Shown: in pieces, positions 1 through 4,463 of the stretch | How positions within the stretch are numbered: the first letter of the stretch is position 1 | How the letters are laid out: every line of letters starts with the position of its first letter | NCBI GenBank assembly: GCA_964459065.1 | Contig: CAYWMN010000203.1 | Coordinates: forward strand, 1 to 6,997 | Source: JAMCXS01 sp964459065 | GTDB taxonomy: Bacteria; Acidobacteriota; Terriglobia; UBA7540 | Direction: 5' to 3' | DNA: 6,997 nt | Translations under genes and position numbers: made by a program | Notes under the pieces: model-generated | Told to the model about the DNA's origin: nothing | The model's input: only the letters and a program-made list of their open reading frames with translations | The model's database searches: none

Positions 1-582
1 GATTTGGCTTTGATGCCGGACCCTCTGGTTGAGGCGATCGGCGAATATGTGCGGCAGGGTGGAGGGCTGGTGATGACCGGCCGGACGGCGCAGTTCGACG
101 ACGACAACCATCAGCGTAGCAAGAACCCGCTTGCCGAACTGTTTCCCGAGTCCTTGGCTGACAAAGTGCTGCATGCCAAGCCAGGCCGGGGACGCGCTGT
201 CTACCTTCCGCAAATTGACATCGCGGAGAAGTTTCAGCTCGGGATGCTTCCTGAAAACTCCACTGAATTGCTCCGGGCTGTTGGCTGGGCAGTCGGAGGG
301 GCGCTCGCGGTGGAGGTGAAGGCTCCGGAGACGGTGACGATGAGTTTTTATTCGCAGCCAGGTGGCCGGAGGTTGTTGCACTTGCTTAACTACGATCAGG
401 AGCACCCGGTTGAGAGCGTCGAAATCACACTGCCCTGGACACCAGGAAAAGGGGCTGCTTCAGTCCGTCTGCTTTCGGCGGAGTCCCAAAAAGCGCAAAC
501 GTTGACCGCCGTGCATGCGGGTAATGCCGTACGATTTACAGTCCCTCGCCTGGATGTGTACGGGCTCGTTGTCATTGAGTGA
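1..582 (+). CDS. C-terminal part of a putative glycoside hydrolase (GH42-like trimerisation domain plus beta-sandwich), 5' end outside window
   Basis: The reading frame is open at base 1 and ends at TGA 580-582, so about 193 C-terminal residues are visible and the catalytic domain is missing. Near the left edge, EAIGEYVRQGGGLVMTGRTA followed by an acidic DDDN stretch matches the pattern of the Rossmann-like beta-galactosidase trimerisation domain, as does GRGRAVYLPQ around residues 62-71. The last 80 or so residues (RRLLHLLNYDQ, then alternating hydrophobic strands ending GLVVIE) look like the small C-terminal beta-sandwich common in GH42-like and related uncharacterised hydrolases. Seen: the motifs. 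Family knowledge: these domains are accessory and support oligomerisation. Inference: the complete protein is a glycosidase of the same catabolic locus. It could equally be one of the hypothetical glycosyl hydrolase families sharing this fold, and the substrate cannot be read from this part. It converges with the sulfatase gene downstream. Confidence 0.6.
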   Translation, partial: DLALMPDPLVEAIGEYVRQGGGLVMTGRTAQFDDDNHQRSKNPLAELFPESLADKVLHAKPGRGRAVYLPQIDIAEKFQLGMLPENSTELLRAVGWAVGGALAVEVKAPETVTMSFYSQPGGRRLLHLLNYDQEHPVESVEITLPWTPGKGAASVRLLSAESQKAQTLTAVHAGNAVRFTVPRLDVYGLVVIE

Positions 583-653
583 GAAGGAGCAAGGCTGCAA
601 GCCCCCCAGACGACTCCGTTGAAGTCTTGTGGTGCGGGTCACGCGTTGTCTTC

Positions 654-672
654 CTGCAGCCGACGCTGGCAG
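654..672. terminator. weak hairpin between convergent genes
   Basis: CTGCAGC (654-660) can pair with GCTgGCAG (665-672), giving seven base pairs with a one-base bulge and a CGAC loop. It abuts the stop codon of the minus-strand sulfatase and lies 71 bp after the stop of the upstream plus-strand gene. Neither strand has a T-run after it, so it is not a classical intrinsic terminator. The position between two convergent stop codons is the main argument for a role. The rest of 583-672 shows nothing else convincing. Confidence 0.2.
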
Positions 673-2217
673 TTAAGAAACTCTTTCCACGTGGTCTGTG
701 GGAGAAATCGCATCAGGGGAATTGATAAGGGCTCCGCGCGGCGGCCTGATAGGTCCTTTGAGCAAGGGATCGTTGGTTGCGTGCATCCAGCGATCCAGGC
801 GGCTGCGCATGTCCTTCAAGGCGCCCGCTGCGGTTGGATCCTCGGCAAGGTTGGCGGTCTCATGGGGATCAAAGACGAGATCGTAAAGCTCTTCGGTCGG
901 GACGTATCGTTCTCCCCAGCCGTAGTCCATCCAGACTTGCTTGCTGGGACTATCCTCGGTGTTGCAGAGAACCGGGCGGTGGCGGTTCCCGAAGTGCCGC
1001 ATGTACTTATACCGGGAAGTCCGTACAGCGCGAACGGGTTCATAGGCCACAATAAAATTGTTCTCGGCGAAAACCTCATCCCGAATCTCCATGACGCGCG
1101 GGACGTTCTTGGTGACGGCAGTGACGCTGTGAGTGGAAGGCGTGTAATATTTTTCTTGAAAGGTCGCTCCGGGATGATGCCCGGGTAGAAAAGAATGGAG
1201 AACGGGCAGGAATGACTTGCCTTGCAACCATCCCGGCGGTTCAATTTGCAAAAGCTCGCAAATGGTTGGGAAGATATCGACCTGGGAAATCAGCGAGTCG
1301 CACAGCTTGCCGCCTTCAAATCCGCCGGGACCGCGGATGATCAGCCGCACTTCAATCCCTCCATCGTAAAGGAAGCATTTCATGTGGGGCATGGAGATAC
1401 CGTGGTCGGTTGTGGCGATGACCAGGGTGGTATCCGTTAGATGGTTGTCATCCAGAGCTTTCAGCACGACCCCCATTCCCCAGTCGAGCGCTCGGATGCT
1501 GGCCTTGAGCCCCGCCATGTCGGCTCGCGTTTCCGGGGTATCCGGAAGAGTGTGGGCGGGCTTTGTATAAGCCGCGGGCTGTTGAGGCCGCGGCTTGCGG
1601 AAGGACCGATGGGTCTCAAAAAAGCCCACATTCAGAAAGAAAGGTTGCTTGGGATGATTCCCAAGGAATTGGGCGGCGGCCGGCGCGACTTGTTCAACGT
1701 GGTTGCCCGGAAATTGCTGCACCTTGTCATATCCAATGACGTCAGGGTTCTTGGCAATGTGCTGCAGACCGATGAGAGTGGCACGATAGCCGGCCGAACG
1801 GCGCAGGGTCCATAAAAGGTGCTGGTGGTAGTCATTCAGGGAAAATCCCAGATGTGCCAGGCCCAACATGCCGTTGTTGTGCGGGTACATCCCGGTTAAT
1901 AGGCTGGCGCGGCTGGGGGAGCAGACACAAGCTGCGGCATAGGCTTGGCGGAAGAGGATGCCTTGCTCGGCCATCCGCTGTAGATGAGGCGTTTCAACGT
2001 CGTACCCGTAAGGCTGAATATGGCGGCCCGTATCGTGGGAGTGGATGTAAATGATATTCGGGCGGGGCGCTGACGGCCGGGCTCCTAACGCCAGTCCTGA
2101 AGCGCCCACCGTCCCCAGCGCGGAGGCGCCGGCTGCGCCCGCGATGCATTCTTTGATGAATTTGCGTCTGGGTATGTGCGATCCTGTTGCCTGGCGTGAT
2201 TTGTCGATATTGGCCAT
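673..2217 (-). CDS. Tat-exported sulfatase, SGSH (heparan N-sulfatase)-like
   Basis: A 514-residue type I sulfatase that would hydrolyse sulfate esters or N-sulfates, probably outside the cytoplasm. Start: ATG at 2217, with AAAGGAG six bases upstream; a TTG one codon earlier is less likely. Residues 16-22 (PRRKFIK) followed by an Ala/Gly-rich hydrophobic stretch form a Tat signal. The formylglycine signature is CSPSRASLLTG, with Cys99 and Arg103. A second metal motif is TTDHG (Asp271, His272), with Lys280 nearby and His203 in FETHRS. The surroundings (LFRQAY before the signature, NNGMLGL after it, DPHETANLAEDP and RLDRWMHATNDP near the end) closely resemble human SGSH, and the length also fits. 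Deviations: the first metal motif is HSHDTG (His61, Asp62) where SGSH has two Asp, and the GKxH motif reads GLQH (150-153), losing its Lys. N-sulfatase activity is inferred only; another sulfated sugar is possible. It is transcribed away from the second sulfatase. Confidence 0.88.
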   Translation of the reverse strand: MANIDKSRQATGSHIPRRKFIKECIAGAAGASALGTVGASGLALGARPSAPRPNIIYIHSHDTGRHIQPYGYDVETPHLQRMAEQGILFRQAYAAACVCSPSRASLLTGMYPHNNGMLGLAHLGFSLNDYHQHLLWTLRRSAGYRATLIGLQHIAKNPDVIGYDKVQQFPGNHVEQVAPAAAQFLGNHPKQPFFLNVGFFETHRSFRKPRPQQPAAYTKPAHTLPDTPETRADMAGLKASIRALDWGMGVVLKALDDNHLTDTTLVIATTDHGISMPHMKCFLYDGGIEVRLIIRGPGGFEGGKLCDSLISQVDIFPTICELLQIEPPGWLQGKSFLPVLHSFLPGHHPGATFQEKYYTPSTHSVTAVTKNVPRVMEIRDEVFAENNFIVAYEPVRAVRTSRYKYMRHFGNRHRPVLCNTEDSPSKQVWMDYGWGERYVPTEELYDLVFDPHETANLAEDPTAAGALKDMRSRLDRWMHATNDPLLKGPIRPPRGALINSPDAISPTDHVERVS

Positions 2218-2223
2218 CAAGTT

Positions 2224-2230
2224 CTCCTTT
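2224..2230 (-). promoter_or_regulatory. ribosome binding site of the minus-strand sulfatase
   Basis: On the minus strand AAAGGAG is followed by six bases (AACTTG) and then ATG at 2217. This spacing favours the ATG over the TTG that lies inside the spacer. Confidence 0.7.
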
Positions 2231-2231
2231 C

Positions 2232-2267
2232 GAGGTCAAGCAAACCTCACTGGCAGCCGCGCGCCAG
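2232..2267 (-). promoter_or_regulatory. two short hairpins in the leader next to the ribosome binding site
   Basis: GAGGT (2232-2236) and ACCTC (2244-2248) form a five-base-pair stem with a seven-base loop, one base upstream of the Shine-Dalgarno sequence of the minus-strand sulfatase. A second stem, CTGGC (2250-2254) with GCCAG (2263-2267), has an eight-base loop. Both are short and could be chance, but together they put structure directly beside the ribosome binding site. Confidence 0.25.
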
Positions 2268-2386
2268 CGCTACGCTCTTTGCAACTTGAAGGTGGATGCC
2301 CTGGATGTGCTCACTGTGGACAAAATTCCTGGCCTTGAAACCATTGCCTTGTTTTTTACACAGCAGCCACATGACGAAGCTTGTAA

Positions 2387-2416
2387 CGATTTGCGACGAT
2401 TCTATTGACGCAATCG
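2387..2416. repeat. imperfect inverted repeat, possible operator or RNA hairpin
   Basis: CGATTTGCG (2387-2395) and CGCAATCG (2409-2416) are inverted repeats apart from one extra T in the left arm, separated by 13 bases. The repeat lies about 35 bp downstream of the likely start site of the minus-facing promoter candidate. It could be a dimeric repressor site or an eight-base-pair stem in the leader transcript. No regulator gene is in the window, so the binding protein cannot be named. Confidence 0.35.
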
Positions 2417-2457
2417 AAATCCTCGCTTTCGCCCTGCCCTCATGGCTGATGGCTCAC

Positions 2458-2487
2458 ATGCTAATCGGACCGTTCGGAGTCTGTCAA
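2458..2487 (-). promoter_or_regulatory. candidate sigma-70-type promoter for the minus-strand sulfatase
   Basis: On the minus strand TTGACA (2487-2482) is a perfect -35 consensus. After an 18-base spacer comes TAGCAT (2463-2458), matching TATAAT at four of six positions. Transcription would start near 2451 and leave a leader of about 230 bases. The -35 box is 41 bp from the -35 box of the plus-facing candidate, a back-to-back arrangement that supports both. Confidence 0.4.
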
Positions 2488-2528
2488 GAAGGGCAAAAGA
2501 TCGACTCTGCAAATTTCAATCCTCTAAA

Positions 2529-2558
2529 TTGACCATTCGCGCTAGATTCGGTCATAAT
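2529..2558 (+). promoter_or_regulatory. candidate sigma-70-type promoter for the second sulfatase and possibly the GH3 gene
   Basis: TTGACC (2529-2534, five of six matches) and CATAAT (2553-2558, five of six matches) are 18 bases apart. Transcription would begin near 2565, giving a leader of about 165 bases before the ATG at 2729. The core also contains the inverted pair TGACC (2530-2534) and GGTCA (2550-2554), so a bound protein would cover both boxes. AT-rich sequence lies just upstream. Confidence 0.5.
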
Positions 2559-2728
2559 GGCACGGTCAAAATCGCAAAATCCGGCTGGAAGGGATTGTGC
2601 TTGCTCTCACAAGGCCCGGGAATGATCACCGATGCGGGCAGGCTGCGTTATTGATTTTGGAGGGGTCTTAGAGCTTTTGAAAATTCTATCGAGTCAATCA
2701 TAAGTCCGACATTGGAGTTCATCGCTAA

Positions 2729-4348
2729 ATGGATAAGAAAGACATCTCGCGGCGCAGTTTTCTTGGCGCTGCCGGCGTGTCAATTGGCGCCGGCCTCGGG
2801 CCCCGCGGGCTTAGCGCCAAGGGACTACCTTCGGCGGAAGTTCCAAAAAAGAAAACCGACAGGCCCAACCTGATTCTATTCATGCCCGACGAGCTGCGGG
2901 CGGACGCTCTTTCATGTTTCGGGAATCCGGTTTGCCGTACGCCTAACCTTGACAAGCTTGCCAAGGAGGGCACGCGGTTTTCGAATTGCTACGTCCAGTA
3001 TCCGGTTTGCGGCGCGTCCCGGTGCAGCTTGCTTACAGGATGGCCGACCAGCGTGCGAGGGCACCGGAGCCTCTATTATTTTCTCCGGCCCGAGGAGCCG
3101 AATCTGTTTCGTTACCTCAAGGAGAATGGTTATGACGTCTTCTGGTATGGCAAGAACGACGCCCTGGCTGCGCAATCATTTTATGGAAGTGTGACGGAGT
3201 GGAACGATCAGCCGGCGCCCAAGGTGAAGGGCCAGAAAACGTCACACAACCCGTGGCCGTTTGGTGATCCGCACTATTACTCTTTCCTCTATACGGAAGG
3301 CGGCGACCGGCGGAACTCTCGCGATTATCACCATCTTCAGGCGGGCATCCGAATCCTTGAGCGCAGGAATCAGGACAGGCCGTTTTGTATTTTTCTCCCG
3401 TTAGGTTCTCCGCATCCTCCCTATGGAGGCTATGAAGGCTATCACAACCTGTACAACCCGGCTGACCTGCCGCCCTTGCGTCCCATCGGCCTGCCCAAAA
3501 AACCGAACTTTTACGAAGGAATCCGGAAGGCCTACAACATCGATTCCTTGCCGGAGAGTACCTTTCGCAAGATTCGCGCGGTCTATTACGGCATGGTCAG
3601 TTTTACCGACTGGCTTCTGGGAGAGCTGTTGGAGGCGATTGAGCGGACGAATCACACCAACGACACCGCAGTTTTGGTATTGTCGGACCACGGTGATTAC
3701 GCTGGTGATTACGGGTTGGTTGAAAAGTGGCCAAGCGGTCTTTGCGATGATCTCACGCACGTTCCCGTGATTGCCCGCGTGCCCGGCGGTGTCGAAGGGC
3801 ATGTTTCCAATAATATTGTGGAGCTGTTTGACGTGATGGCGACGTGTCTTGATCTGGCGGGCGTCGAAGCGCAGCATACGCATTTTGCGCGCAGTCTGCT
3901 TCCGCAGATTCACGGCCAACCCGGAGACCCGGACCGTGCGGCGTTTTGCGAAGGTGGATATAACATCTACGAGCCTCAGTGTTTTGAGCCCGCCAACCGG
4001 CCACCCAGGGAAATTTACTATCATAAGGAGAGGTTGGAAGTTGACCAGCCGGAGATGGTCAGCCGCGCCGCCATGGTTCGGACTCACACCCACAAGCTGG
4101 TCTTGCGCCCCAGCGGCCAGAGCGAGCTTTACGCGTATGAGCAGGACCCCCAGGAACTGCACAATCTCTATGGCGAGAGGGCCGTCGCCGCGGTTCAGCA
4201 TGACCTGGAGCTGCGTCTTGCCGCCTGGTATCTGAATACGACGGGGATCGCGCCTTTTGACAAGGACCAGCGGAGCGCGCCGCCGTATTATCCGACGCAT
4301 CATTTTTCGAAAGAAGATTGGCAACGGAAAATTATCGATAAGAGTTAG
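2729..4348 (+). CDS. Tat-exported sulfatase of a GKND-type subgroup
   Basis: A 539-residue sulfatase of the alkaline-phosphatase superfamily. The ATG at 2729 is preceded by GGAG with an unusually long 11-base gap. Residues 7-13 (SRRSFLG) and the following Ala/Gly-rich stretch form a Tat signal. The formylglycine signature is CGASRCSLLTG (Cys94, Arg98); alanine replaces the usual proline, a variant the consensus C-x-(P/A)-x-R allows. The first metal motif is MPDELRAD (Asp54, Glu55), the second is LSDHGDY (Asp320, His321), and Lys333 lies in VEKW. The usual GKWH reads GKND (141-144), and His229 is in GSPHP. The DELRAD plus D-H metal site resembles that of choline sulfatases and phosphonate monoester hydrolases more than that of classical arylsulfatases. 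The substrate is unknown: a sulfated sugar is the contextual guess, and another phosphate or sulfate ester is possible. The GH3 gene follows 115 bp later on the same strand and may be co-transcribed. Confidence 0.88.
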   Translation: MDKKDISRRSFLGAAGVSIGAGLGPRGLSAKGLPSAEVPKKKTDRPNLILFMPDELRADALSCFGNPVCRTPNLDKLAKEGTRFSNCYVQYPVCGASRCSLLTGWPTSVRGHRSLYYFLRPEEPNLFRYLKENGYDVFWYGKNDALAAQSFYGSVTEWNDQPAPKVKGQKTSHNPWPFGDPHYYSFLYTEGGDRRNSRDYHHLQAGIRILERRNQDRPFCIFLPLGSPHPPYGGYEGYHNLYNPADLPPLRPIGLPKKPNFYEGIRKAYNIDSLPESTFRKIRAVYYGMVSFTDWLLGELLEAIERTNHTNDTAVLVLSDHGDYAGDYGLVEKWPSGLCDDLTHVPVIARVPGGVEGHVSNNIVELFDVMATCLDLAGVEAQHTHFARSLLPQIHGQPGDPDRAAFCEGGYNIYEPQCFEPANRPPREIYYHKERLEVDQPEMVSRAAMVRTHTHKLVLRPSGQSELYAYEQDPQELHNLYGERAVAAVQHDLELRLAAWYLNTTGIAPFDKDQRSAPPYYPTHHFSKEDWQRKIIDKS

Positions 4349-4410
4349 CGCTGGGCAGGGATCCATGGGCTCAAGAACAACCTTTGGTTTTGCCGTATCC
4401 TGCCGGCCAA

Positions 4411-4448
4411 TTTAATTGTGCGAGCGCTTCAACGAATCAGGACGCTCG
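4411..4448 (+). promoter_or_regulatory. inverted repeat and possible -10 box ahead of the GH3 gene
   Basis: CGAGCG (4421-4426) and CGCTCG (4443-4448) are perfect inverted repeats around 16 bases, ending two bases before the Shine-Dalgarno sequence of the GH3 gene. TTTAAT (4411-4416) resembles a -10 box, but the best upstream -35 match, TTGCCG (4390-4395), is only 15 bases away, so an independent promoter is weakly supported. The repeat might be an operator or an RNA stem next to the ribosome binding site. I found no convincing terminator between 4349 and 4410; a tiny AACC-TTT-GGTT hairpin (4379-4389) is too weak to count. Confidence 0.3.
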
Positions 4449-4450
4449 GG

Positions 4451-4455
4451 AAGGA
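4451..4455 (+). promoter_or_regulatory. ribosome binding site deciding the GH3 start
   Basis: AAGGA at 4451-4455 is eight bases before the ATG at 4464. The frame stays open upstream to a TTG at 4416, which has no such site. A later ATG at 4503 is preceded only by a weak GCGGGA. Confidence 0.55.
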
Positions 4456-4463
4456 TTGCTGTG

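Larger units (their letters stand above)
2218..2728. other. divergent intergenic region between the two sulfatase genes
   Basis: This 511-bp stretch separates the start codons of two divergently transcribed sulfatases and I find no credible gene in it. It carries a plus-facing promoter candidate (2529-2558), a minus-facing one (2458-2487), a long inverted repeat (2387-2416), leader hairpins beside the minus-strand start, and a Shine-Dalgarno-like GGAGGGG (2659-2665) far from any annotated start. Small open frames inside it (for example 2296-2532 and 2442-2654) lack a properly placed ribosome binding site and run through the promoter candidates. The gap is much longer than two back-to-back promoters need, which leaves room for regulator sites or structured leaders. 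Confidence 0.6.

Noticed and set aside
619..1188. A 189-codon plus-strand frame over the 3' part of the minus-strand sulfatase
   Set aside because: The minus frame here holds conserved sulfatase sequence such as DPHETANLAEDP; the plus frame has no recognisable feature.
2614..2639. GCCCG...CGGGC hairpin in the leader of the second sulfatase
   Set aside because: Only five base pairs around a 16-base loop; no T-run or conserved element suggesting a terminator or riboswitch.
2296..2654. Two small plus-strand frames (2296-2532, 78 codons; 2442-2654, 70 codons) in the divergent gap
   Set aside because: Neither has a correctly spaced ribosome site, both cross the promoter candidates, and their compositions look random.
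3692..3713. Direct repeat GGTGATTACG with a 12-base period
   Set aside because: It encodes GDYAGDYG directly after the metal-binding Asp-His of the sulfatase, so it is explained by coding sequence.
3401..4366. A 321-codon open frame on the minus strand
   Set aside because: It lies opposite the second sulfatase, whose catalytic motifs are intact in the plus frame, and its translation shows no domain. Long antisense frames are common in GC-rich coding DNA.
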